Assembly (NCBI GenBank): GCA_022827325.1 | Contig: JAJDTE010000149.1 | Coordinates: 1 to 25,761, forward strand | Source: VYFG01 sp022827325 | Lineage (GTDB): Bacteria > Pseudomonadota > Gammaproteobacteria > Arenicellales > Poriferihabitantaceae | Length of the DNA: 25,761 bases | Reading direction: 5' to 3' | Shown here: one piece after another, positions 1-8,371 of the stretch | Numbering within the stretch: position 1 is the first letter of the stretch | Layout of the letters: each line of letters begins with the position of its first letter | Made by a program: the position numbers and the translations under genes | The notes under the pieces: generated by a model | What the model was told of the DNA's origin: nothing | Databases searched by the model: none | The model's input: only the letters and a program-made list of their open reading frames with translations

Positions 1-510
1 ATGACCTGCCGGTTCGTCCGCGAAAAGGCGCCGGTGCTCATCGTCGGACCCTGCGGCACCGGAAAGAGCCATATCGCACAGGCCATCGGACACGAGGCCG
101 TCCGCCAGGAATACGACGTTCGCTTCACTACCTCGGTCAGCCTCCTGGGATCACTCTACGCCGCCAGGGCCAACGAAACCCACGCCAGACGGTTCCGGCA
201 ATTGGCCAAAATCGACCTGCTGATCATCGACGACTTCGGCCTCAAACCCCTCCAGCCTCCTGCCGACGAGGACTTCCACGACCTCATCGCCGAACGGTAC
301 GAGCGGGCGGCCACCATCATCACCTCCAACCTGCACTTCACCGAGTGGGGCGACGCCTTCCCCAATAAGCTGCTCGGCGCGGCCACGCTCGATCGGCTCA
401 GGCACGGGGCCTACCGGATGGTCCTCGACGGCAAGAGCTATCGCAGCCCCAGGGCGACGGAAAGTCCCGGATCAGACGAGAACCCGAACCCGGAACCCGG
501 CCCGCAATGA
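1..510 (+). CDS. istB: IS21-family helper ATPase IstB (5' truncated by window edge)
   Basis: AAA+ ATPase that assists the IstA transposase of IS21-type elements in target capture. The visible 169 residues hold a Walker A loop (GPCGTGKS, about residues 17-24), a Walker B (LLIIDDFG, about 73-80) and the sensor-like stretch ATIITSN near residue 105, in the order seen in IstB/DnaC-like proteins. Full IstB proteins are usually about 240-260 residues, so roughly 80 N-terminal residues should lie upstream of the window. The ATG at base 1 is therefore probably internal and not the true start. The C-terminus is low-complexity and Pro/Glu-rich. No istA is visible because the element continues off the left edge. 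The family call is firm; whether the element is active cannot be judged. Confidence 0.9.
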   Translation: MTCRFVREKAPVLIVGPCGTGKSHIAQAIGHEAVRQEYDVRFTTSVSLLGSLYAARANETHARRFRQLAKIDLLIIDDFGLKPLQPPADEDFHDLIAERYERAATIITSNLHFTEWGDAFPNKLLGAATLDRLRHGAYRMVLDGKSYRSPRATESPGSDENPNPEPGPQ

Positions 511-579
511 TGACAGCAAGCCGGGACAGCATCCGGGGCCGTCACGCTACCGCGCTTCGCTTGGTCTCCGCAATGCCGC

Positions 580-600
580 GCGACAAAACAAGTTTGTCGC
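580..600. other. Perfect 8-bp hairpin downstream of istB
   Basis: GCGACAAA (580-587) and TTTGTCGC (593-600) pair perfectly around a 5-nt loop (ACAAG), about 70 bp after the istB stop. There is no following T-tract, so this is not a standard intrinsic terminator. It could still end or stabilise the istAB transcript. Confidence 0.45.
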
Positions 601-748
601 CCGTCATCACGGACCAACGATGTCTTGCAGTTGAAAAAAGACTGGTCAATAAATGACCTGGAAAAGCGAAAAGCAATTTACGCTGGAATTGACGTACCGA
701 CAGGGGTAATATCGACACGACTTTCGAGACCGGAAAACACACAAAAAA

Positions 749-793
749 GTGGCCTCATTAGGTGATCAGCGAGTGGCCCCATTAGCTGCTCAA
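749..793 (+). repeat. Tandem terminal repeats at the putative IS21 right end
   Basis: Two copies of a 21-nt motif lie 24 bp apart: 749-769 (GTGGCCTCATTAGGTGATCA plus G) and 773-793 (GTGGCCCCATTAGCTGCTCA plus A). They match at 17 of 21 positions. Multiple internal terminal repeats serve as IstA binding sites in IS21 elements. The assignment rests on the position after istB. Confidence 0.6.
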
Positions 794-797
794 TGAC

Positions 798-1397
798 AAC
801 CATGATTGTCTCCCCGGAGACCCCTGAATTCCGGCCCCGGCTGTGCATTTCGGAACATACTCTACGGTCATACACGATCCCCCGAATTTTTCCTTTCTCC
901 TGTACAGGATACGACACCTTGCCGGAGAGTCGTCATCGGAATGACGTCGATACAGTTCAAAGCGAAGATGGAGTGAGCGCATGCCTGTCGCCGATCCGAC
1001 GAAACACGCCGGCAGCCGTCGCCCCTGGCCGGAAGAGGAGTCGGGCGGCGTTCAAGGCGGTCCCGGCCTGAGCAGACCGGGGTGGTCACTCGGTCGTGGA
1101 ATTGGTGGCCATGTCGATCACGGACCCCACGATCATGCCCCGAAAGCCTCCCGTTTCACACGGCCTCCATGGGCCGGAACCGGCCGGATTGACCATGGCT
1201 GCCATCCCGGCGCTGGATCAACCGGAAGCCCTTGTGTCCCAGGACGCGATCGCCGGAAGCAAACACCTCCTTTCGCACACTTGCACGGTCCGGGCTCGAA
1301 CCGGATCCGGTGTCCGTGTGAATTCCGCAACCGGACCGCTTCAACACTGCGGCTACGCCTGTCGGCCTTCAATGTCCGGGCAAGATGGCAGCCGCCG
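798..1397. other. No convincing gene between the IS21 end and the autotransporter remnant
   Basis: Long GC-rich open frames run through here on the plus strand, but they continue antisense across the autotransporter gene and show no recognisable protein. A perfect tRNA T-arm-like stem-loop occurs at 1289-1305 on the minus strand without the rest of a tRNA. The region is probably degenerate spacer or remnant DNA. Confidence 0.5.
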
Positions 1398-2726
1398 TCA
1401 CCACCGCCCCGTGAACTCGAACCCGAGCATGTTCTCCGGGACTTCCGATCCGCCCTCCCTGCGCGTCGCACGGATCCCGAAGGAAATGCCGGGCGCGGAC
1501 GCCGACTCCGGCGTCAGCCGCCAGCCCACCGTCCAGTCCCGGGAGCCGTCCCCGAGGCCGAGGTTCAGGTGCGGACTCCCCGTGAAACGGCCCCCGAAGG
1601 CCGGAAACCCGTACGCTCCTTCCAGGCTTCAGCGGGTGGCGTCTCCGGTTCCTCCCCCGGCACGGTCCGCCAGCGTCTCCGGCCGGAACAGCGCGTCGAG
1701 ACCGCCCTCGGCCTGTCCGCCCGTTTCCTGCCGCAGGTTCAGCGACAGGCCCCGACCGCTCGACGGGGCCGGATCGAACGCCACCGACGCCGCGAACCCG
1801 CGATCCTCCAGGTCGTCGTCGTCATGGGACACCAGCGTCCGGCCGGATATGTCGAGGGAGAGGCCCCGCTGCGGCTGATGCCATGAAAGACCGCCGCCGG
1901 CCTCGATGCCCGCGCCCGTCTCCGCGTCGCCGCCGTCATGCCGCGCGCCGATCTCCAGCCTGGGCACCACTTCCCCGCCCCCGGCCGTGACGATGCGCCA
2001 GCTGCCCTCCAGGCCCAGCCTGAGGCGGGTCGCGTCGGAATCCGACGACGCCAGTTGGTCCGTCCCGTCCGAACCCGTCCGCGTCCACAGGGCGTCCGAC
2101 GTCATCGCCAGGGCCAGGCCGCCGCCGCCCGCCGGGGGCGCGATCAGGTCGCCCCGCGCCCCCGCCGCCAGCATGCTCCAGTCCGTGTCGGCGCGGTAGT
2201 CGCCCCCCATTTCCGTCTTCAGCCTCACCTCGCCCGAACCGATGCCCAGAACACCCCATACCTTTATTGCATCAGTAGCCTGCATCGAGGCGTAGGGCAG
2301 GAGGGCCGTCAGGCTGGTTTCCACGCTGCCGTCCCCGGCCCGTACCGCGTCGCGGCAGTGTTCCAGGTCGCCGGGGCAGGTCTGGCTTTCGGGCCGGTCC
2401 GCGATACCGTCATCCCGGTAGTCCCCCTCGCCGTCGCTCTGCGCCAGCGCAAGGCCCATCAGCCACTTGCCCCTGGCATAGTCCGATCCCAGGAACGCCG
2501 TCGTCGCATCCCCATCCAGCGAGAACGTACCCTCCCGGCCGTCGAAGCCGCCCTCGGAAGCACGGCCCCAGAACGCCATCGTTCCGCCCGAACCGTCCCT
2601 GCCCCCCGTCAGCGTGAAGCTGCTTCCCTGAAGCGCTTCCTTCAGCGTCATCCCGTGGGATTCCATCTCTTCATGACCCCAGCCGGTACGGTCGGCGTAT
2701 CCCGCCGGATCGGGGCTGTCGGCCAC
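1398..2726 (-). pseudogene. Autotransporter beta-barrel domain, interrupted by an in-frame TGA
   Basis: This is the translocator barrel of a type V secreted (autotransporter) outer-membrane protein. From a GTG at 2726 the frame runs 365 residues with typical barrel features: MTLKEAL near residue 26, a WGRASEGGFDGREG segment near 53, alternating amphipathic strands and Gly/Asp-rich loops. It then meets TGA at 1629-1631. Reading straight on in the same frame gives 76 more residues, including GAYGFPAFGGRFTG, DWTVGWRLTP and a C-terminal EFTGRW ending in an aromatic residue, then TGA at 1398-1400. The stop replaces one codon, probably Trp (TGG to TGA), so no frameshift is needed. No passenger domain or signal peptide precedes the barrel; upstream, the frame is open only to a TAA at 2811-2813. 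It is probably a 5'-truncated and nonsense-mutated remnant. Confidence 0.85.
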
Positions 2727-2931
2727 AGGACCTGAGAAAGAACCCGAAAGGGAACCCAGATTTATAAAGCCTCTAATCCATATACAGGAAAATAATCCAT
2801 AAACTATTGATTAATATATCTATTTTTTCATGCTGATTAATGAGAGCATTTACCGTCATCATCACGCAATCAGATTTGCCCAAAACTCCAGCAACGCGAT
2901 CATGCTCATGACATACGTTCGACGGTCGACC

Positions 2932-3327
2932 TTATGAGAGTTCAAGCCGTGCCAATTCGCTAATCAACCATTTCCGGTAAGCTTCCCGACCCATAGGACG
3001 GTCAGGGATGCGAGCATTCACCCCGGGTTCCGTGCGGGGCGGGTTTTGATTTTCTAGGGGCAACTGGTAAAAACCCCTCCGGGTATTGACGATGGCCCCT
3101 TCATTCTTGGTTTCCATCAAGACGTTATTCATGCGTCTTTCAAAGGCGCTGCCGCTGGCTCTTCCCTGATACTGATACTGCCGGGCCAGTACTTCGCGGG
3201 TAATGCCAAGATCGGCGGCAACCCGGTTTCGTATGTCTCGAATGGAGTGTTCCCTGCCGTCAGCTAGGACCTTCATGGCCGCTTGCGCCAGTATATTTTT
3301 GTGGGGGAATTTGACGGTTTCGGACAT
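2932..3327 (-). CDS. Small winged-helix protein resembling the Mrr N-terminal domain
   Basis: The 131-residue product has the Mrr_N-like arrangement. A helical N-terminus (about residues 8-30) leads to the segment SIRDIRNRVAADLGIT (about 28-43). Then comes FERRMNNVLMETKNEGAI (about 63-80) and a wing ending RRGFYQLP (about 84-91). This domain binds DNA at the front of Mrr-type type IV restriction enzymes. Here the catalytic PD-(D/E)XK nuclease domain is absent; only about 40 polar residues follow. It could be a free-standing regulator, a remnant of a restriction gene, or an antitoxin-like protein. No clear ribosome binding site precedes the ATG at 3327. It is transcribed away from the porin, with an intergenic region of about 350 bp between them. 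Confidence 0.6.
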   Translation of the reverse strand: MSETVKFPHKNILAQAAMKVLADGREHSIRDIRNRVAADLGITREVLARQYQYQGRASGSAFERRMNNVLMETKNEGAIVNTRRGFYQLPLENQNPPRTEPGVNARIPDRPMGREAYRKWLISELARLELS

Positions 3328-3533
3328 GTGAAGGAAAGTGCCGGAGGGAAGAATTCCACTATCTCAATTGACCAAAAAGCTAATCGCATGGGGCCTTTCG
3401 CAGCTTTATCATCCTTCCCCTTCCACGTCTATCCGGCGTCAACGTATTATGAGGTGCGAAAGGCGGGAAAATTTTTGCACAAAGCCGGGGAACAGGCAAT
3501 CCCGGAGATGACCCGAAATAACATTACCAAAAT

Positions 3534-3562
3534 TTAACATTTCTACCAAATTGTGGTATAAA
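3534..3562 (+). promoter_or_regulatory. Sigma-70-like promoter of the porin gene
   Basis: The -35 box TTAACA (3534-3539) and the -10 box TATAAA (3557-3562) each match the consensus at 5 of 6 positions and are separated by exactly 17 bp. Transcription would start near 3569, leaving an untranslated leader of about 110 nt before the porin ATG at 3679. A leader that long could hold post-transcriptional control sites, as is common for porin mRNAs. Confidence 0.65.
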
Positions 3563-3678
3563 TCGGTTGTGCTAGGGCATGTCCGGTTGTATTGGGGTAT
3601 GACCATAGTGCAAATCGTTTTTTGCAAAAACTGGTTTTCGACCATAAATCCTTTCATTTTCACTCTAGAGATACTGAT

Positions 3679-4635
3679 ATGAACAAGAAACTCATTGCTG
3701 TGGCTGTAGCTGGTATTGTCGCCGCTCCTGCAGCCTACGCTGACATCTCCGCTTACGGGCGAATCAACAATCGCATTGTGATTGCGGACAATGACGATAT
3801 CAACATGGAAACCTCTGGTTCCCGCTTCGGTTTCAAGGGCTCCGGTGACTTGGGGAATGGAATGTCCGCTTTCGCCCGTTACGAGTTCGGCACCACTACC
3901 GACGCCACGGGAAGCGGAAGCGGTTTGAGTAGGCGTCTGGCCTTCGTCGGCATGTCCGGTCCATTCGGTTCTGTCTCATTGGGACAGCAGTGGACCTCCT
4001 ATTTCCAAAACCTTGGCACCCATGCAAGCCTGAACATTATCAAAGGCCCCGGCCAGATCGGTCCCGGGCGCGCTGGCAACACCATCCAGTACGCTAACAA
4101 CTTCGGACCTGTATCGCTGAAACTCGACGCCCGCGTGGATGACGCGAATACTGGACATAATGACGATCCTGAGAAAGATACAGCCAGAGGGTGGTCTTCG
4201 TACGGTGGCAATGGCTTCGGTGGCGGTGTGACAGTTACTCCGATGGACAATATCACCCTTGCCGCTGCCTTCGATTCCGCTGAGGGCGCGGGCAATCACG
4301 AAGACATTGACAACTTAGGAGTTGCGGCTATCTTTGGTTTCGGTGGCCTCACCCTTACGGTGGCCCACGAACAGCAGGACGTGGGAGACGATGAGAGCAC
4401 CGATAACACCCTGCTCTGGCTGGGCGCAGGGGTAACCGACCAGCTTAGCCTGACCGTTGGATATGGCACTTCCGAAACAGAAGATGCCAGTGGAACCTCT
4501 GAAACGGACCAGTTGGCGCTGATCGGCGTCCTCAACATGGGTGGTGGCCTCAAGCTGTGGGGTCAATTCCACAATCAAGACGACGGTGCCTCAGATGCAG
4601 ACACCATCGCTCTTGGAGTGCGGTTGGACTTCTAA
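3679..4635 (+). CDS. Gram-negative general porin
   Basis: Outer-membrane trimeric porin that lets small hydrophilic solutes diffuse. The 318-residue protein begins with a clear signal peptide (MNKKLIAVAVAGIVAAPAAYA, cleaved before DISAYGR). It continues with the typical porin N-terminus: SGSRFGFKGSGDLGNGMSAF (about residues 51-70), FARYEFGTTTD and RRLAFVGMSGPFGSVSLGQQW. It ends in RLDF; the terminal Phe is the barrel-assembly signal. An ATG 87 bp upstream is in frame, but 3679 is chosen because the signal peptide starts exactly there. It is a single-gene unit: its own promoter lies upstream and a strong terminator follows 15 bp after the stop. The Asp/Glu-rich loops suggest an acidic surface, so cation preference is possible but not demonstrated. 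Confidence 0.93.
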   Translation: MNKKLIAVAVAGIVAAPAAYADISAYGRINNRIVIADNDDINMETSGSRFGFKGSGDLGNGMSAFARYEFGTTTDATGSGSGLSRRLAFVGMSGPFGSVSLGQQWTSYFQNLGTHASLNIIKGPGQIGPGRAGNTIQYANNFGPVSLKLDARVDDANTGHNDDPEKDTARGWSSYGGNGFGGGVTVTPMDNITLAAAFDSAEGAGNHEDIDNLGVAAIFGFGGLTLTVAHEQQDVGDDESTDNTLLWLGAGVTDQLSLTVGYGTSETEDASGTSETDQLALIGVLNMGGGLKLWGQFHNQDDGASDADTIALGVRLDF

Positions 4636-4650
4636 GCCTAGTCTGGCACC

Positions 4651-4682
4651 AAAAAACCGGGGCTCTGCCCCGGTTTTTTTTT
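4651..4682. terminator. Bidirectional intrinsic terminator
   Basis: A 13-bp perfect stem (4651-4663 with 4667-4679) with a TCT loop carries an A-tract on one side and a T-run of 9 on the other. It lies between the porin (ends 4635) and the convergent TPR-sulfotransferase gene (ends 4743), so it can stop transcription from both. Confidence 0.93.
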
Positions 4683-4742
4683 GCCTATCCCCAAGCCACT
4701 CGAAAATGCCGAAAGAGACCCGGCCACAATTCCGACACCCGA

Positions 4743-6782
4743 TCAATGGGCATACTGCAATTCCGAATCCAGTATTCCTTCCGTACGCAAAATCCCGAAG
4801 GCCGGGGAAAGATACCGTTCGTAGTTCCGCCATCGCTCTCTCGAGCTGGTGTAGATTCCCTGCCGAACCTGCCAGACACTAGCTGTTCTGACCGCTGTAT
4901 CTGAACGTCCCCAATCAAGACAAGCTTGGTCCCAGTTGAGACCTGCACCTCTGATCAATTCACGTATCTGATATTCCTTGTCCGCGATTAAAGCTTCGTA
5001 CTGCACTTTGTGGATCACTCCCGGAAATATCCGGTGCCAATGCTGCATCAGACGGTGGAATCGGACGTAGAAGCGCGCAAGAACCTGGAGATCATACACG
5101 TAGTTGATATCAGAACCGAACCACTGGAAATAGTTCGAAAGAATGACGTCCAACGGATGACGATGGCAATGGATGATCGAGGAATTCGGAAACAGCGCCC
5201 TGATCAGCCAGATATGGACAAAATTGAACGGCATCTTGTCGGTGAAATGGGCCGTGTCCAGATCGTGCAACCGAGTTACCCAGTTCAGATATTCCCGTGT
5301 TTCGTTATCAAGGTCAGCCTTGTCAAGACGGAGAAAGTCACCAGGATACACACGCATCTCACCATATTCCTTCTCCAGCCGGGAAATGGCCCGCTCGACG
5401 CAGGGAAGCTCGCCACGTCCCGTGACGTCCGGATGGCGTGAAATAATCTGCTCAACCAAGGTGGTTCCACTGCGTGACACACCCAACACGAATATGGGTC
5501 TTGCACTCCCGCTGACCACATCGGCCGTCACTGACGGCGGCCTGTCAAAAGTCTCCGCGATGCGCTCGATATGCCCAAAATACCGGTCAAAATCAAAGCC
5601 GCTGCGGGCGATTTCCTCCGACTTGATCCGGTTGCCAATCTCATAGGTCTCGAATGCCCGGTCATAGAGGCCACAGTCGTCGTAGACCTTACCTAGGGCG
5701 AATGCAAGCCTGCAGCGTGCATCATCATTCAACTCATCCCGCTCCCACAGTGCCTGTAGTGACTGTACATCCGGATCATCTAGGGAAGTGAATTTACGCA
5801 TGCTCGTGAGGTTGCGATACGCCTCAACATCAGTCACATTCAGTGAAATTGCTGCCCGGTAGTTCTCCTCAGCATGCTCCCTTTCTCCAAGTGCAGCATA
5901 AGTCAGGCCGATATGGTTGCGGTACTCCGGGTTTTCCGGATCGAGATCAATAGCCTTCTGATGACAGGCCCTGGATTCGCCGATACTGTTCAACTCGAAA
6001 TAGATACGCCCAAGAGTGTCCCAAACCCTAGCATCCTCGGGAGTCTTTTCCAGAATCTTCTTTGCAATGTCGATGACCGCGTAATGGTCCTTGTTCCATT
6101 CGCAGTACAACATCTCAAGGAACCATACGCCCTTTTCTTCCGGATAACGGCTTTTCAGATCCCGGATCAAACATTCAGCGTGATCAAAACGGCCCAGGTC
6201 CAGCAGGATATGTGCGTGAAGCTCCTGCAGTTCACGCGTGATGCTTGGCAGGCCCAACAATAGCTCAAGCGCCTCCAGCGCACCTCCTGGATTGCCGGCA
6301 GCCTGTAGCTCTCGGACTAGGTTGGTGAGATTCTGTGTCGTATCCGTATTGCCCGGGTCGCTTAGAAGCGACTTCTGAAAGCAGTCAAACGCCCCTGAAA
6401 GATCTCCAGATTCCGCCATCAACGAACCAACTAGGTTCAAAGTCCGGGGATGTGACGATGCCAGAGAGAGGGCTTTTTTGGCTGATGCCATAGCTGCACC
6501 GGCATCTCCCAGGTGCTTGTAAGAAAGTCCGAGGTTGACCAACGCATCCACCTGACCAGGGGTAATCCTGAGCGACTTTTCGTACTCGCGAATTGCCTTG
6601 GAATGGAGCCCGAGGTGCTGAGCCGCCAGGGCAAGGTTGTACCAAACTGCGGCACTGTTCGGCGCCATCCTTGACACTTTTTCCAACCCGCGACGGGCGC
6701 CTGCCGCATCTCCTCTCTGCAGTTTTGTTGCGGCGTCGACGAACAGTTTCTGGGCTTTTTGTGCAGAGGATTTGACGCTCAT
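4743..6782 (-). CDS. TPR-repeat sulfotransferase family protein
   Basis: Predicted sulfotransferase that moves sulfate from PAPS to an unknown acceptor, fused to a TPR protein-binding region. Of 679 residues, about 1-320 form tetratricopeptide repeats. Good units start near 44, 78, 250 and 284, for example VWYNLALAAQHLG and IGLTYAALGEREHAEENYRAA. From about 428 follows the sulfotransferase domain. Its 5'-phosphosulfate loop is VLGVSRSGTTLVEQ (about 432-445), and the 3'-phosphate-binding segment is HCHRHPLDVILSNYF (about 538-552). This architecture is widespread in proteobacteria, and the acceptor is usually unknown; protein tyrosine or glycan sulfation are both possible. The neighbouring glycosyltransferase genes make a glycan acceptor reasonable, but this is inference. 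There is no signal peptide, so it is probably cytoplasmic. Confidence 0.85.
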   Translation of the reverse strand: MSVKSSAQKAQKLFVDAATKLQRGDAAGARRGLEKVSRMAPNSAAVWYNLALAAQHLGLHSKAIREYEKSLRITPGQVDALVNLGLSYKHLGDAGAAMASAKKALSLASSHPRTLNLVGSLMAESGDLSGAFDCFQKSLLSDPGNTDTTQNLTNLVRELQAAGNPGGALEALELLLGLPSITRELQELHAHILLDLGRFDHAECLIRDLKSRYPEEKGVWFLEMLYCEWNKDHYAVIDIAKKILEKTPEDARVWDTLGRIYFELNSIGESRACHQKAIDLDPENPEYRNHIGLTYAALGEREHAEENYRAAISLNVTDVEAYRNLTSMRKFTSLDDPDVQSLQALWERDELNDDARCRLAFALGKVYDDCGLYDRAFETYEIGNRIKSEEIARSGFDFDRYFGHIERIAETFDRPPSVTADVVSGSARPIFVLGVSRSGTTLVEQIISRHPDVTGRGELPCVERAISRLEKEYGEMRVYPGDFLRLDKADLDNETREYLNWVTRLHDLDTAHFTDKMPFNFVHIWLIRALFPNSSIIHCHRHPLDVILSNYFQWFGSDINYVYDLQVLARFYVRFHRLMQHWHRIFPGVIHKVQYEALIADKEYQIRELIRGAGLNWDQACLDWGRSDTAVRTASVWQVRQGIYTSSRERWRNYERYLSPAFGILRTEGILDSELQYAH

Positions 6783-6798
6783 AGTAGTCGGTGGCTAA

Positions 6799-7053
6799 TC
6801 AGTCTGGAAAAGGGTGGGAAATGCACCCGGATTGTAACAGGCCCGGTTCTGATTCAGATGATTCCGGGACAAAGGGAGCGGGCCGCACTCTGAGCGCAAG
6901 GGAAAGCAATGTGCCAACTTCAGCATGAAAGCGCGCATCGGCGTGGCCTTCGGCAGCAAGCTGATCCATCAGCTGGTAACCACATCGGGCGCACGGGATT
7001 TCACACGGAGGAAGTTCGATCGCCGACTCGGCATCATTGGCCGGCGGTGACAT
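6799..7053 (-). CDS. Possible small hypothetical protein with a CxxC pair
   Basis: An 84-residue frame ends 16 bp upstream of the TPR-sulfotransferase start, on the same strand. It holds CEIPCARCGYQLMD (about residues 17-30), with two Cys in a CxxC spacing that could bind metal, followed by an amphipathic helix-like stretch. Codon use in the middle looks plausible for coding DNA. I recognise no family. It may instead be chance open frame or a gene fragment. Confidence 0.25.
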   Translation of the reverse strand: MSPPANDAESAIELPPCEIPCARCGYQLMDQLAAEGHADARFHAEVGTLLSLALRVRPAPFVPESSESEPGLLQSGCISHPFPD

Positions 7054-7383
7054 ATTAGAACTGTGTTACCACGGGAAGGGTTGTCCAGGGAGGAGGACTG
7101 GCTCAAAGAGGACATCACCAAGCTGCAGGCCAATGCAACGAGTGAAGATACGCGATGGTGTGGAATCTGGAAACTCGTGACAGGGTATTTCTGGGTTTCA
7201 GAAACCCGATGGCCTGTTGCGGCAGGAAATGAACGGGCCACAGAGTTGACTTCTGCGTCGCCTGGGAAGGCGTTGGCTTGCAGACCAAGGTACAAGGCCT
7301 AGAGTCGGAGAATATCTGAATACGCCAACACGCAAGGGCCGAAAGAGAACATTTTGCGGGAATGTCAGTCAGCCACCTGACCG
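7054..7383. other. Intergenic region without a recognised gene
   Basis: Small open frames exist on both strands, but none has family features. A short palindrome, GGGTTTC-A-GAAACCC, lies at 7193-7207 and could be an operator-like site or chance. The region separates the TPR-sulfotransferase from the glycosyltransferase pair. Confidence 0.5.
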
Positions 7384-8352
7384 CTATGAAAAATATTCCC
7401 GGAGTTGGATCGTTGATTCCACTCCGTGGCACCCGAGAAATTCTACAGCTGAAAAATCCGTAATCGCTTCGGATTCAATAAGCGGAACCCGTCTGCGAAT
7501 CGCTGATTCCCTGTGTGCTGGATGTGCACTGGAGATCCCGCCAGCGGCAATTTTTCGCTCCATTTCTACTTTGGATTTAAGATAATAGTGATTCAATTGC
7601 AGAGACTCATTCGTAACGAATTCAGAATTTTTTTCTCGATCCTTTAACGAAGCTGTCTGACCAAGCATATTGGCAGTATGGTTTCCCATATCAACGGTCT
7701 TGAATCTGTGAGCGCTCACTTGGGTTACCGTGCACGGATCAACAATACATTTGAACTTCAATAGGCCGGTTTCAGGACCTTGGTTACGTGCCCTTTCGAG
7801 ATAAGCAAATGGCACAGCCGCTTCAGGTTTGTCGAAATGGCCACCATGACCAAACATCGCCCATGGCAAGGAAATATTTGTGAATCCCGAAACCGTCTCG
7901 AGTGCCTCTGAAATTGTCCGATGATTTTTTGGTACGATGAATTCGTCGATATCGATGAAAGCCATCCATCGATATCTGTGCCCGAAAGTACAAATTGCGT
8001 GGCAATATGCGAGAGACTGCCGACTCAGAAGTTTGTTCAATCCTGTAGTTTTGGCCTTGATCTCCCATGGCACTACAGTTGTGGAAATCCCTGGAAATGA
8101 TTGTGCAATTTTCGCGGTATCATCGGTTGAGGCATTATCGTACAAGATTACCTCACGAACACCTGCCAGCGAATGAAAGGAAAGCCAGTCGCCCAGGTAC
8201 GACCCTTCATTCTTTGCAATTGCTGCGATTGCCACGCCATTCCGGTCAGGGGACGGGCGTGGCGGTACAATGTTGAATCTCGGCATGCTTCGCTGTTTTC
8301 GTGAGCGAAACAAAGGGAATTCTCCGGCATTCCTCTTCGAAAATATTGACAT
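7384..8352 (-). CDS. GT92-like (DUF23-type) family 2-fold glycosyltransferase
   Basis: Predicted glycosyltransferase of the GT-A fold. The 322-residue protein has AIAKNEGSYLGDWLSFH (about residues 44-60) and VILYDNASTDDT (about 68-79). The metal/nucleotide DxD motif is FIDIDEF (132-138, DID at 134-136), and near 252-260 comes the NHYYLKS stretch typical of the GT92/Glyco_tranf_2_4 group. No membrane segment is evident, so it likely acts at the cytoplasmic face. It lies 19 bp downstream of a polysaccharide pyruvyl transferase-like gene on the same strand, so the two are probably cotranscribed and act on the same surface glycan. Donor and acceptor cannot be read from sequence. The ATG at 8352 lacks a good ribosome binding site; a later start at Met23 is possible. 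Confidence 0.8.
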   Translation of the reverse strand: MSIFSKRNAGEFPLFRSRKQRSMPRFNIVPPRPSPDRNGVAIAAIAKNEGSYLGDWLSFHSLAGVREVILYDNASTDDTAKIAQSFPGISTTVVPWEIKAKTTGLNKLLSRQSLAYCHAICTFGHRYRWMAFIDIDEFIVPKNHRTISEALETVSGFTNISLPWAMFGHGGHFDKPEAAVPFAYLERARNQGPETGLLKFKCIVDPCTVTQVSAHRFKTVDMGNHTANMLGQTASLKDREKNSEFVTNESLQLNHYYLKSKVEMERKIAAGGISSAHPAHRESAIRRRVPLIESEAITDFSAVEFLGCHGVESTIQLREYFS

Positions 8353-8371
8353 TTCAAGTGGTTATTGGATA

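Larger units (their letters stand above)
1..797 (+). mobile_element. 3' part of an IS21-family insertion sequence
   Basis: istB is followed by about 290 bp of non-coding DNA that ends in two imperfect direct copies of a 21-bp motif (749-769 and 773-793), and then in TGACA at about 793-797. IS21 elements carry repeated sequences inside their termini and end in CA, so I place the right end near 797. The left end and istA lie outside the window. The exact boundary is inferred from the repeats, and no target duplication could be checked. Confidence 0.55.

Noticed and set aside
1289..1305. Perfect tRNA T-arm-like stem-loop on the minus strand (TCCGG, loop TTCGAGC, CCGGA).
   Set aside because: No matching acceptor stem, D-arm or anticodon arm is found at the right distances. 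It may be chance or the 3' scrap of a tRNA used as an integration site.
1629..1631. TGA as a recoded Trp or selenocysteine codon.
   Set aside because: Many genes here use TGA as the normal stop (for example both GT30 genes and neuC), and no recoding element is evident. A point mutation is simpler.
981..1886. A 301-codon plus-strand open frame with an ATG and a GGAG-like sequence before it.
   Set aside because: It runs antisense through the autotransporter C-terminus, which has clear homology on the other strand. Its sequence is Arg/Pro/Gly-rich, typical of a GC-bias shadow.
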